Source: JANNNF01 sp040385825 (GTDB lineage Bacteria; Pseudomonadota; Alphaproteobacteria; Rhodobacterales; Rhodobacteraceae). Taken from it: 39,185 nucleotides of DNA. The position numbers were made by a program, and so were the translations under genes. Below are positions 16,176-23,965 of the stretch, piece by piece (within the stretch, counting starts at the first letter, position 1; each line of letters opens with the position of its first letter). Location: contig JAZKGQ010000030.1 of the NCBI GenBank assembly GCA_040385825.1, positions 1 to 39,185 of the forward strand. Reading direction: 5' to 3'. The notes below the pieces were generated by a model. It was not told the origin of the DNA. It was given only the letters and a program-made list of their open reading frames with translations, and ran no database searches.

Positions 16176-17078
16176 CTACCGCTGCAATTTCACCGGCTCG
16201 GACCGACCCAGTTTCAGGAAATGCGCCATGAAGGGCTTGGCGCTGTCCTCGCTGCGGGTGGCGGCATAGAGGCGTTTGGTGATCACCCCCGGTCCCAGGG
16301 CCCGTGTCACATAGTCGGGTTTGGATTTCACCTCGCGCAGCACCCAGTCGGGCAGCACGGCGACGCCACGGTTTGATCCGACCAGCATCAGGATCACGGC
16401 GGTCAGTTCCACCGTGCGCTGTGCGCGGGGTTCGACCTTGGCGGGCGTCAGCAGTTCGGAAAAGATGTCCAGCTTGTCGCGCGTCACCGGATAGGTGATC
16501 AGCACCTGATCCCGGAAATCTTCGGCCACCACCACATCCCTGGTGGCCAGCGGATTGGACGCCGCGGCAACCAGCGTCGGGTGATAGTCGAACAGCGGGT
16601 TGAAGGTGATGCCCTGCATTTCCATCGGGTTGGAGGAAATCACCAAGTCCACCTCCTCGCGGTTCAGGGCGGGCAGGGCGTCGAAGGCCAGGCCGGCGCG
16701 GATGTCGACATCCACCTCGGGCCAGGCGTGGCGGAACAGTTCCAGCACCGGAAACAGCCAGTCGAAACAGGCGTGGCATTCGATGGCGATGTGCAGGCGG
16801 CCCGTCTTGCCCGACCGCAGCGCGCGGAATTCCTCCTCCATCGCGTCGATTTCCGGCAGTATCCTTTCGGCCGCCCGCAACATCCGTATGCCCGCCGCCG
16901 ACAGCGTCATCGGTTTGGACCGGCGAACGAACAACTCCATCCCGGCCTGATCCTCCAGCCCCGCCACCTGATGCGACAGCGCGGATTGGGTCATGTTCAG
17001 CATTTCGGCCGCGCGGGCCAGACCCCCGGCCTGCTGGATGGCGCGGATGGTCCGCAGGTGGCGCAGTTCGATATACAT
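16176..17078 (-). CDS. metR: LysR-family regulator, MetR-like
   Basis: The 300-residue protein has an N-terminal LysR helix-turn-helix (IELRHLRTIRAIQQAGGLARAAEMLNMTQSALSHQVAGLED, 3-43) and a periplasmic-binding-fold effector domain. It is divergent from metF, and the shared gap holds a perfect TGAA-N5-TTCA site, the MetR recognition pattern. MetR in enterobacteria uses homocysteine as co-inducer and activates methionine-synthesis genes. The ATG at 17078 was chosen because the helix-turn-helix begins directly after it; an extension to 17156 would cover the operator. The ribosome-binding site is weak. Confidence 0.88.
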   Translation of the reverse strand: MYIELRHLRTIRAIQQAGGLARAAEMLNMTQSALSHQVAGLEDQAGMELFVRRSKPMTLSAAGIRMLRAAERILPEIDAMEEEFRALRSGKTGRLHIAIECHACFDWLFPVLELFRHAWPEVDVDIRAGLAFDALPALNREEVDLVISSNPMEMQGITFNPLFDYHPTLVAAASNPLATRDVVVAEDFRDQVLITYPVTRDKLDIFSELLTPAKVEPRAQRTVELTAVILMLVGSNRGVAVLPDWVLREVKSKPDYVTRALGPGVITKRLYAATRSEDSAKPFMAHFLKLGRSEPVKLQR

Positions 17079-17088
17079 GAGGTTCACC

Positions 17089-17122
17089 ACATGATCATGT
17101 TGAAGTATATGAATTGGCTTCA
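17089..17122. promoter_or_regulatory. MetR box and adjacent palindrome in the metR-metF gap
   Basis: TGAATTGGCTTCA at 17110-17122 fits the TGAA-N5-TTCA MetR consensus exactly at both half sites. Ten bases before it lies a perfect 12-bp palindrome, ACATGATCATGT (17089-17100). Both fall between the metR and metF starts. Control of metF and autoregulation of metR through this region is inferred. Confidence 0.65.
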
Positions 17123-17167
17123 TAGTCCCGAAGCTGCGATAAAAGGTCAAGAACAAGGAGCAGACCC

Positions 17168-18046
17168 ATGACCTTCTCGCAGACCACGCCGCGCATTTCG
17201 TTTGAATTCTTTCCGCCGCAGACGCTGGATGCGTCGTTCCGGCTGTGGGAAACCGTGCAGGCGCTGGCTCCGATGAACCCGGAATTTGTGTCCGTCACCT
17301 ACGGCGCCGGTGGCACCACCCGCAAACTGACGCATGAGGCCGTGGGCACCATCCACCGCAACTATGGCCTGAACGTCGCGGCGCACCTCACCTGCGTTGA
17401 CGCCACCCGTGCCGAGACGCTGGAAATCGCCGAGGCCTATGCCGCCGCCGGCGTGACCGAGATCGTGGCATTGCGCGGCGATGCCCCCAAGGGCGCCGAC
17501 CGTTTCACCCCGCATCCCGAAGGCTTTGCCTCGTCGGTCGAATTGATCGCGGCACTGGCCGACACCGGCAAGTTCAAGATCCGTGTGGGGGCCTACCCGG
17601 AACCCCACCCCGATGCGGCCAATGCCGCCGCCGATGTGGACTGGCTGAAGCGCAAGACCGATGCCGGGGCCACCAGCGCCATCACCCAGTTCTTCTTTGA
17701 CGCCGACACCTTCTTCCGGTTCCGCGATGCCTGCGTCAAGGCGGGCATCACCGCGACGCTGATCCCCGGCATCCTGCCGATCACCTCCTGGGCCGGCACC
17801 AGGAAATTCGCCGCCCGCTGCGGCACGTCCGTTCCCGACCGTCTGGATGATGCCTTCCACATGGCCGCCCGCGACGGGCGCGAGGAATTGCTGGCCCTGT
17901 CGCATTGCACGGCGCTGTGCGACCGCCTGATCCAGGGCGGGGTCGAGGATCTGCATTTCTACACCCTCAACCGCCCGCATCTGACCCACAAGGTGGTGCG
18001 CGCCCTTGGCATTCTGCCCGAGGCCGGGCTGGAAAAGGTTGCCTGA
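17168..18046 (+). CDS. metF: Methylenetetrahydrofolate reductase
   Basis: This FAD enzyme reduces 5,10-methylene-THF to 5-methyl-THF, the methyl donor for methionine synthesis. The 292-residue product shows the MetF opening ISFEFFPPQT (9-18), EFVSVTYGAGG near 39-49, and EIVALRGDAPKG with the conserved RGD around 102-104. ITQFFFD and a C-terminal HFYTLNRPHLT follow. The length matches bacterial MetF. AAGGAG lies seven bases before the ATG. It faces metR across the MetR box and ends at a strong terminator. Confidence 0.97.
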   Translation: MTFSQTTPRISFEFFPPQTLDASFRLWETVQALAPMNPEFVSVTYGAGGTTRKLTHEAVGTIHRNYGLNVAAHLTCVDATRAETLEIAEAYAAAGVTEIVALRGDAPKGADRFTPHPEGFASSVELIAALADTGKFKIRVGAYPEPHPDAANAAADVDWLKRKTDAGATSAITQFFFDADTFFRFRDACVKAGITATLIPGILPITSWAGTRKFAARCGTSVPDRLDDAFHMAARDGREELLALSHCTALCDRLIQGGVEDLHFYTLNRPHLTHKVVRALGILPEAGLEKVA

Positions 18047-18082
18047 GTTCCCGCAAACGTCTCCCTGACGTTTCTCTGGCCT

Positions 18083-18113
18083 CCGGTGCGCGCTTGCACC
18101 GGGGGTCTTTTTT
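18083..18113 (+). terminator. Intrinsic terminator after metF
   Basis: A perfect 7-bp stem, CCGGTGC (18083-18089) and GCACCGG (18096-18102), with a 6-base loop is followed by GGGTCTTTTTT. This is the clearest rho-independent terminator in the window. It separates metF from aroQ. Confidence 0.88.
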
Positions 18114-18188
18114 ATCGGCCTATCTGACCCTTGGTGCCCTTGGCGCGATCGGCTATCGTCACCGCCAGATGCACCAAGGATACCGCCC

Positions 18189-18632
18189 ATGCGCCCACTG
18201 ATCACCATTCTGAACGGTCCCAACCTGAACCTGCTGGGCCTGCGCCAGCCCGAGATCTATGGCCATGAGACTTTGGTCGATGTGCAGGCGGCCTGTACCG
18301 CGCTGGCCGAAACGCTGGGTCTTTCGGTGCAGTTCCTGCAATCCAACCATGAAGGGCAACTGGTGGATTGGGTGCATGCCGCGCGGGGCACATCGGCGGG
18401 CATCATCATCAACCCTGCCGCCTATACCCATACCTCGGTCGCCATTCTGGATGCCCTGAACGCCTTCGAGGCCCCGGTGCTGGAGGTGCATATCTCGAAC
18501 GTGCACAAGCGCGAAACTTTCCGCCATCATTCCTATGTGTCGCTGCGCGCCGAAGGGGTGATCGCCGGGTTCGGCACCGAAGGCTATCTGCTGGCGTTGC
18601 GGCGGATGGCAACGCTGGTGCGTCCGGGCTGA
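18189..18632 (+). CDS. aroQ: Type II 3-dehydroquinate dehydratase
   Basis: This shikimate-pathway enzyme dehydrates 3-dehydroquinate; the type II form is a dodecamer of about 150 residues. The 147-residue product has LNGPNLNLLGLRQPEIYG at 8-25 with the catalytic Tyr24. It continues with FLQSNHEGQLVDWVH, IINPAAYTHTSVAILDAL, and VEVHISN-like EVHISNVHKRE. AAGGA lies seven bases before the ATG. It heads a three-gene run: the ligase gene begins six bases after its stop. The link to the two downstream genes is probably one of convenience. Confidence 0.96.
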   Translation: MRPLITILNGPNLNLLGLRQPEIYGHETLVDVQAACTALAETLGLSVQFLQSNHEGQLVDWVHAARGTSAGIIINPAAYTHTSVAILDALNAFEAPVLEVHISNVHKRETFRHHSYVSLRAEGVIAGFGTEGYLLALRRMATLVRPG

Positions 18633-18638
18633 TCTGCG

Positions 18639-19829
18639 GTGCAGGGCGACCCGGCATGTCGGACAGATGGGGCCGCGCCATGTTTTGTCTGGCATCCTTC
18701 GGCGCGGGTGTTTGACGGGGCAGGGGGCGAACAGCGCCCGGTTGCGGCTGGCCATTCCGTCATCGCAGACCGCCCCGCCGCCCTGGCCCTGGCGCAGGCC
18801 TTTGCGGCAGGGCTGTTTCGCATCGGGGGCGGCATGGTCCCGCCGGTGCCGGGCGACGGCCCGATGTTTGAAACCCTGACCTCGGGCAGTTCTGCCGCCC
18901 CCCGCCGCATCCGGCGCAGCCATGCGTCCTGGCTGGCCAGCTTTGGCGTCAACGCCGGGCTGTTCGGCATCGGGCCGGGCGCGCAGGTGGCGGTATTGGG
19001 CGGACTTGTGCAGTCATTGGCGCTGTATGCGGCGGTGGAAGCCGTGCATCTGGGGGCCTGCCTTCACCTGCTGGGCGATCTGCGGCCAGACCGGCAAGCC
19101 GCCGCGTTGCGGCTGCGCGGGGCAGAAGTGCTGTATGCGACCCCGGCGCAGTTGCGCCTGCTGGTGCAGGCGGCACCGGCCCCTTGCCCGGCGCTGCGGG
19201 TGATCGTGGTGGGCGGGTCCAAGCTGGACAGCGCCCTTGCCACCGCCCTTGCCCCCCTTGCCCCGTCAGCGCGGGTGGTGGAGTTTTACGGGGCCGCAGA
19301 GGCCAGTTTCATCACACTGGCCGATGCGGCCACGCCCGCAGGGTCGGTCGGGCGGCCCTATCCGGGGGTCGAGGTCGATCTGCGCGCGGGCGAGATCTGG
19401 GTGCGCAGCCCCTATCTGTTTCACGGCTATGCCGGGGATGATCCGGGCGGTGCTGTCTGGCAGGACGGCTGGCTGTCGGTGGGGGAAATGGGGCGGATGC
19501 AGGCGGGCTATCTGCACCTGTCAGGCCGGGCGGGGCGGATGGTCACGGTGGCGGATCAGAACGTGTTTCCCGAAGAAATCGAGACCTTTCTGGCCGGGTT
19601 GCCGGGGGTGGCGCAGGTGGCGGTGTTGCCGCGCCCCGATGCGCTGCGCGGCACGGTGCTGGTGGCGGTGGTCTGCGGCGATCCGGGGTGCGAGGACACC
19701 ATTCTGGCGGCGGCGCGCGCTAGGTTCGGCCCGGTCAAGGCCCCAAGGGCACTGGTCTGGTGCCGCGACTGGCCGGTCCTGCCCTCGGGCAAGACCGACC
19801 TGCGCGCGCTGGCGCAGGCGGTGCGATGA
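18639..19829 (+). CDS. Acyl-CoA ligase of the ANL superfamily (AMP-binding)
   Basis: The 396-residue product keeps the adenylation motifs in order: a P-loop-like TSGSSAAPRR at 81-90 (Arg in place of the usual Lys), YGAAE at 217-221, DGWLSVGEMG at 276-285, a hinge-like GYLHLSGRAGR at 290-300, and the late catalytic-type Lys385 in PSGKTD. It is shorter than typical 500-residue ligases and looks MenE/YhfT-sized at its N-terminus. Expected reaction: activate a carboxylate as an acyl-AMP and load CoA. The GTG start lies six bases after aroQ. Its last four bases (ATGA) overlap the thiolase start. Converging bioY suggests a biotin-precursor role. Confidence 0.85.
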   Translation: MQGDPACRTDGAAPCFVWHPSARVFDGAGGEQRPVAAGHSVIADRPAALALAQAFAAGLFRIGGGMVPPVPGDGPMFETLTSGSSAAPRRIRRSHASWLASFGVNAGLFGIGPGAQVAVLGGLVQSLALYAAVEAVHLGACLHLLGDLRPDRQAAALRLRGAEVLYATPAQLRLLVQAAPAPCPALRVIVVGGSKLDSALATALAPLAPSARVVEFYGAAEASFITLADAATPAGSVGRPYPGVEVDLRAGEIWVRSPYLFHGYAGDDPGGAVWQDGWLSVGEMGRMQAGYLHLSGRAGRMVTVADQNVFPEEIETFLAGLPGVAQVAVLPRPDALRGTVLVAVVCGDPGCEDTILAAARARFGPVKAPRALVWCRDWPVLPSGKTDLRALAQAVR

Positions 19830-20911
19830 CGGCCTTTGTCATTGCCGCCCGGCGCAGCGCCGTGGTGCCGCGCGGTGGGGCCTTTGCCCGCCTGTCGATC
19901 GAGGATATTGCCGCCCCGGTGCTGCGGGCCTGCCTGCACGACGCGGGCCTTGAGGCCGGGCAGGTCGACGAGGTGATCCTGTCCAACGCGCTTGGCGCCG
20001 GGGGCAACCCGGCGCGGCGGGTGGCGCTGGCGGCGGGCCTTCCCGACCGGGTGGCCGGGCTGACCATCGACCGGCAATGCGCCGGGGGGCTGGATGCGCT
20101 GCTGCTGGCGCGCGCGATGGTCGCGTCGGGCATGGCCGAGGTGGTGCTGGCGGGGGGGGCGGAAAGCTATTCGCGCCGGCCGTTGCGCCTGCGCACCGAC
20201 CCGGATGGCGGGCAGCCGGTGCCCTATGACCAGCCGCCCTTTACCCCATGGCCCGGCCGCGACCCCGCCATGGCGCAGGCGGCCGCCGATCTGGCGCAGC
20301 GGTTGGGCCTGTCGCGCGCGGCGCAGGATGCCTGGGCGGTGCAAAGCCATGCCCGTGCCATGGTGGCGGATACAGGCCATATGGTTGACATTGCCGGGAT
20401 CGCCCGCGACCCCTTTGCCCGCGCCCTGACCATGGGCGTTGCCGCCCGCGCCAAGGTGCTGACCGGCAGCATCACGGCGGCCAATGCGGCGGTTGCAGCA
20501 GATGGCGCGGCCTTCTGTCTGGTGGTGTCGGCCCGGATGGCGTCATCGGCGGTACAGGCGCTGCGGATCGCCGGGGGCTGCACGCTTGGGGCCGATCCTG
20601 CCGAACCCGGTCTGGCCCCGGTGCCCGCGATTGCGGCGACGCTGGCGGCGGCAGGTCTGCGCGCCGCCGGTCTGGCGCGGGCCGAGGTGATGGAGGCTTA
20701 TGCCGCCCAAGCCATGGCCTGCGTGCAGGGCGCGGGGCTGGACCCGGCTTGCGTCAACCGGAACGGCGGGGCCTTGGCGCGCGGCCACCCGATTGGCGCA
20801 TCGGGGGCGGTGCTGGCGGTGCAGATGTTCCATGACCTGCGGGCAGGTCATGGCATGGCGGCCATCGCCGCCGCAGGCGGGCTGGGAACCGCCGTGCTGT
20901 TCGAGGCGTAA
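19826..20911 (+). CDS. Thiolase-family protein with altered active site
   Basis: The 361-residue protein is a thiolase by fold: the nucleophile Cys85 in DRQCAGGLDA, SITAANAAVAADGAA near 215-229, and GHPIGASGA with His321 are present. Two canonical residues are replaced. The NEAF Asn is Met289 (MEAY), and the C-terminal catalytic Cys of the C-x-GGG-x-G loop is Ala348 (AAAGGLG). Such changes suggest weakened Claisen/thiolysis activity or a different acyl-transfer reaction. The start overlaps the ligase stop (ATGA). The pair likely acts on one acyl-CoA pool, possibly in biotin-precursor supply, given bioY alongside. Confidence 0.86.
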   Translation: MTAFVIAARRSAVVPRGGAFARLSIEDIAAPVLRACLHDAGLEAGQVDEVILSNALGAGGNPARRVALAAGLPDRVAGLTIDRQCAGGLDALLLARAMVASGMAEVVLAGGAESYSRRPLRLRTDPDGGQPVPYDQPPFTPWPGRDPAMAQAAADLAQRLGLSRAAQDAWAVQSHARAMVADTGHMVDIAGIARDPFARALTMGVAARAKVLTGSITAANAAVAADGAAFCLVVSARMASSAVQALRIAGGCTLGADPAEPGLAPVPAIAATLAAAGLRAAGLARAEVMEAYAAQAMACVQGAGLDPACVNRNGGALARGHPIGASGAVLAVQMFHDLRAGHGMAAIAAAGGLGTAVLFEA

Positions 20912-20926
20912 GCCGTAACAGCACGG
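20892..20926. terminator. Inverted repeat spanning the thiolase stop
   Basis: A perfect 10-bp inverted repeat, CCGTGCTGTT (20892-20901) and AACAGCACGG (20917-20926), with a 15-base loop covers the thiolase stop codon. No T-run follows. It may end or slow transcription between the convergent thiolase and bioY genes. Confidence 0.5.
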
Positions 20927-20943
20927 TGGACCCAACTGGACTC

Positions 20944-20996
20944 AGGCGCGCGACAGCAGCGCGGCCCTTTTGATTTAGGCGCGCGACAGCAGCGCG
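20944..20996. repeat. 20-bp direct duplication at the bioY 3' end
   Basis: AGGCGCGCGACAGCAGCGCG occurs at 20944-20963 and 20977-20996, a period of 33. The second copy encodes the last residues of BioY and part of its stop; the first lies just outside the gene. Confidence 0.88.
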
Positions 20997-21517
20997 CCGG
21001 GGCGCATGCGGGCGATGCCCTGGGTGATGAACCCGGCCAGAACGGCTTTCAGCACATCGCCCGGCAGATAGGCAAAGCTGATCACGGTGGCCTCGGCCCA
21101 GGTCTTGCCCAGCATCACCGACAGCCCGGCAATGCCGAACAGATACAGCACCGCAATGCCGCCGAGCACCGCCGCCGCACTGGCCGCCAGACCCACGGGC
21201 AGGCTGGTGTTTTCCACCACCCAACCGGCGATGAAGGCCGCAATCGGGAACCCGATCAGAAACCCGACCGACGGCCCGGCAAACACGCCAAGCCCGCCCC
21301 GGCCCCCGGCCAGCAACGGCAGACCCACGGCCACCAGCGCCAGAAACAGCAGCACAGCCAGCGCCCCGCGCTTGGCGCCCAGCACGGTGCCGCACAGCAT
21401 GATGCCCAGGGATTGCGCCGTGATCGGCACACCGGCCGCAAGGTCGATCTTGGGCACAAGGCCCAGCACGGCAATCAGGGCCGCAAAAAGGGCGATATGG
21501 GTAAGGTTGCGTTCCAT
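20975..21517 (-). CDS. bioY: Biotin transporter BioY (ECF S component)
   Basis: BioY binds biotin in the membrane and serves as the substrate-specific S component of an energy-coupling-factor transporter. The 180-residue product has about six hydrophobic segments and the BioY pattern: ALFAALIAVLGLVPKI at 9-24, GVPITAQSLGIMLCGTVLGAKRG at about 29-51, GGLGVFAGPSVGFLIGFP near 74-91, and a late FAYLPGDVLKAVLAG. GGAG lies eight bases before the ATG. bioM and bioN lie upstream on the same strand, but 339 bases separate bioN and bioY, so bioY may have its own promoter. Confidence 0.94.
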   Translation of the reverse strand: MERNLTHIALFAALIAVLGLVPKIDLAAGVPITAQSLGIMLCGTVLGAKRGALAVLLFLALVAVGLPLLAGGRGGLGVFAGPSVGFLIGFPIAAFIAGWVVENTSLPVGLAASAAAVLGGIAVLYLFGIAGLSVMLGKTWAEATVISFAYLPGDVLKAVLAGFITQGIARMRPGALLSRA

Positions 21518-21674
21518 GGAATCTCCTGTTGTTCCCTGCGCCCCCTTAGCCTGCGCCCCGGCCTGCGCGCAAGGTCTGTGCTCAACGCGACGAACCCGAC
21601 TTTAGGGCAGGATGACCCTTCATGGAACCTGCCCAGTTTTCCTGAGTGCCTTTCAGCCCGCATGACGAGAGGGA

Positions 21675-21795
21675 AATGCCCGACCGCCGGGTGGGCAAGC
21701 AACCGCTGTTCTACGCGGTTTATGGATCAACCCATTCCACCGGCATTCTGCTGGTGACGTAGCAGAATGCCCGCCCGTGGGGGCGGTCGGGCATT
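21675..21795. repeat. Nested inverted repeats in the bioN-bioY gap
   Basis: This is the only structured part of the 339-base gap (21518-21856) between bioN and bioY. An outer perfect 14-bp inverted repeat, AATGCCCGACCGCC (21675-21688) and GGCGGTCGGGCATT (21782-21795), encloses an inner perfect 11-bp one, GGCATTCTGCT (21742-21752) and AGCAGAATGCC (21761-21771). A shorter 7-bp repeat lies at 21605-21611 / 21628-21634. The outer arms bound 121 bp, which could be a miniature inverted-repeat element or a bioMN-bioY regulatory fold. An ATG-started 28-codon frame inside has no recognisable family. Confidence 0.55.
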
Positions 21796-21856
21796 GCCCG
21801 GCGCGCTTCGCGCTTGATTCCGGGCAGAAGAAGGTTGGTTTACCCCGACTTTGGCG

Positions 21857-22456
21857 TCACCGACCCGCCCCGCCGCGGGCGCGCAAGGCTTCGGCGACCT
21901 GTTCGGCGTCGTCCAGCGCCGCCAGCGTGGCAGGGGTCAGGATGCGCCAGCCGGGGCGGTGCGGCGACCGCGCGCGCCAGGCCAGCCCGATCTGGCCCAC
22001 CCGGTCGGACAGGGTGGGAATGAAGCGGATGGTCAGCGCAATCGCCAGCGCCAGCGTGGCCGGGTCCAGCACCGGGCGCAGCGGACGGGCCAGCCGGGTC
22101 AGCACATCGATCATGTCCGACAGACGGGTGGTCATGGTCACAAGGTTCGCCAGCATCACCGCCGCAGCCATCCGCAGCAGGATGACCCCACCGCGCGCAA
22201 CGTCGTCGGTGACCAGATGCCACAGCGCCACGACCCCCACGAAGGGGATCAGCGGTCGCAGCATCCGCAGCGCATGGCGCAGGAAAACCCCGCCCCCCAT
22301 GGCCGTCAGGGCCAGTGCGGCCGCCAGCGCAAGGCTCAGCGGCAGCAGCCTGTCCATCCAGAACAACACGACCGTCGCCGCACAAAGCGCCGCCAGCTTC
22401 GGCCCCGCCGCGACCCGGTGAAAGACGGTTTCAACCGGCGAGGTCAGTGTCAGCAT
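21857..22456 (-). CDS. bioN: ECF transporter T component BioN
   Basis: The 199-residue membrane protein couples ATP hydrolysis by BioM to substrate translocation by BioY. Several long hydrophobic segments are seen, with a conserved LTRLARPLRP-type coupling helix and the T-component ALRARG motif near the C-terminus (EQVAEALRARGG, about 183-194). It starts inside the bioM 3' end (26-base overlap). The function follows from family and context: bioMNY is the biotin ECF module described in Rhodobacter capsulatus. Confidence 0.88.
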   Translation of the reverse strand: MLTLTSPVETVFHRVAAGPKLAALCAATVVLFWMDRLLPLSLALAAALALTAMGGGVFLRHALRMLRPLIPFVGVVALWHLVTDDVARGGVILLRMAAAVMLANLVTMTTRLSDMIDVLTRLARPLRPVLDPATLALAIALTIRFIPTLSDRVGQIGLAWRARSPHRPGWRILTPATLAALDDAEQVAEALRARGGAGR

Positions 22457-23156
22457 CCTGTCCCCCGATCTGGTCCATCGCGGCGATGAAGGCGGGGATC
22501 ACCCGGTCCGGCGGGCCGTCGGCATGGACGCGCCCCCTGTCCAGCCACAGGATGCGGTCGGCGCGCGCAAGGCTGGCCGGATCGTGGCTTATGGTGATCA
22601 GGCGCTGCGGCAGCCGGTCCAACCGGCGTTGCAGGCGCTGCACGGTGGGCAGGTCCAGCCCGGCAAAGGGTTCGTCCAGCAGAATGGTGGCCGGGTTCAT
22701 CAGCAGGATGGACAGCAGGCACAGATAATGGCGCTGGCCCTGACTGAGGGTGGTGACCGGCACCTTGGCCCAATGGCTGCGGCCTTCGTCTGCCAGGGCC
22801 GCCGCCACCTTGCGCGCCGCCTCTGCCGCAGTTTGCCCCAACTGACGCAAGCCGAAGGCCAGTTCCTCCTCGACCGTGGGGAACAGGATCTGATGGTCGG
22901 GGTTCTGGAACAGGATGCCCAGAAGCGGCAGCACCTCGCGCCGCCGGGCGGGGTCTGTGCCGTCGATGCTGACCGTTCCGCTGGTAGGGGCAATCAGGCC
23001 CGCCATCAACCGCAACAGTGTGGTCTTGCCAGACCCGTTGCGCCCAAGAATGCCGATCCGCTGTTCGTGCAGATGCAGGGTCAGGGGCGGCAGGATTTCG
23101 CGGTGGTTGAGCGTGACCGAGGCCGCATGCAGGTGAATGCCGTGGGAGAGGGTCAT
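22431..23156 (-). CDS. bioM: ECF transporter ATPase BioM
   Basis: The 241-residue ABC ATPase powers the biotin transporter. It has the Walker A GRNGSGKTT near 38-46, a Q-loop FQNPDHQILFPTVEEELAFG, the signature LSQGQRHY (the usual G-G-Q with a G-Q variant), the Walker B ATILLDEPFAGLD, and ITISHD for the H-loop. The ATG at 23156 has AAAGG about ten bases upstream. I saw no copy of the BioR-type operator TTATxxATAA upstream, although I searched by eye only. It is followed directly by bioN, then by bioY after a gap. Confidence 0.9.
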   Translation of the reverse strand: MTLSHGIHLHAASVTLNHREILPPLTLHLHEQRIGILGRNGSGKTTLLRLMAGLIAPTSGTVSIDGTDPARRREVLPLLGILFQNPDHQILFPTVEEELAFGLRQLGQTAAEAARKVAAALADEGRSHWAKVPVTTLSQGQRHYLCLLSILLMNPATILLDEPFAGLDLPTVQRLQRRLDRLPQRLITISHDPASLARADRILWLDRGRVHADGPPDRVIPAFIAAMDQIGGQDADTDLAG

Positions 23157-23280
23157 CGGGCGCGGCCTTTGGGTAAATTTTCGCGGGTTGTAGCGAGTAT
23201 TCAACGGGATGTGTAGTGTAGGGCTGTGTCGCGACGTCCCGAGGCATTTACCGCATCGGATGCTTGCTTTGGAGGCTTAA

Positions 23281-23946
23281 ATGATCACTGTTGACCATTT
23301 CTTGCGGGTATCTGTGAACCCAGTGGATCACAACAATGAAATATATACGCTGCAATGTTTGGCTTCTGGTATCAGCATGCTAGCGCTGCAAGTTAAAATG
23401 ATTGAGGAGCCGATTAGGGCGCATGAATTAAGCAACAGAAAGTGCATGTCCACTTTTGGATTTGGCGGGCTAGAGAAATTTGGTGTAAATCCTACTACAG
23501 CGCAACTATTGACGTGCTATTTTCATTGGTACGGCCTATCAATTTGTAACTATGTTCGCTTGGTTGGTTTTATTAAGGGTTTAAATGAAGGAAGGTTTTC
23601 CAGATCGGACGCATCAAACCCTGAAAAACAATCATCTGTAAAAAATTTCTGTGACGGATTCTTTGAGTCAATTCCAGAGGTTCAGCCAATAAAAGTTTGG
23701 CGCGACAAAGTATTCGCGCACTTTTCGATTACTGACCCAAGAAAGAGAGACAACTCGGCATTGTTGGAAATGTCCGTGATGTCTCCGATAACATATTCCG
23801 ATGGCAGCTTTTGCGTCGGTGGAATGGCGTTGACACTTAACGACCAAGAAGCGGCTTTGCCAAAATGGTCTGTGTCAGATTCATATGAGAAACTGACTCC
23901 CAGGTTTTGGCCCGTTGATCCGTTGTTAGCAGTCAACGAAGAGTAG
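23281..23946 (+). CDS. Orphan protein with a HEPN-like RX5H motif
   Basis: The 221-residue protein has no family I recognise. Base composition is clearly lower in GC than its neighbours (26 of 60 bases G or C in the first line), which points to recent transfer. It contains WRDKVFAH at 140-147, so Arg141 and His147 form the R-x5-H pattern with a polar residue after Arg that marks HEPN ribonucleases such as AbiU2-type domains. The surrounding helical predictions are plausible but not shown here. GGAGG lies five bases before the ATG. It lies between bioM and pyrG, alone, with no MNT or other antitoxin partner. Function is not assigned. Confidence 0.75.
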   Translation: MITVDHFLRVSVNPVDHNNEIYTLQCLASGISMLALQVKMIEEPIRAHELSNRKCMSTFGFGGLEKFGVNPTTAQLLTCYFHWYGLSICNYVRLVGFIKGLNEGRFSRSDASNPEKQSSVKNFCDGFFESIPEVQPIKVWRDKVFAHFSITDPRKRDNSALLEMSVMSPITYSDGSFCVGGMALTLNDQEAALPKWSVSDSYEKLTPRFWPVDPLLAVNEE

Positions 23947-23965
23947 CTTGAGGCACTCTATATTC

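Noticed and set aside
17079..17167. Possible SAM riboswitch before metF
   Set aside because: The 89-base gap is too short once promoter and MetR box are placed, and no SAM aptamer pattern was seen.
21675..21765. 28-codon open frame (starting at about 21677) in the bioN-bioY gap, as a transposase remnant
   Set aside because: Too short and without a match I recognise; the inverted repeats are the more solid observation.
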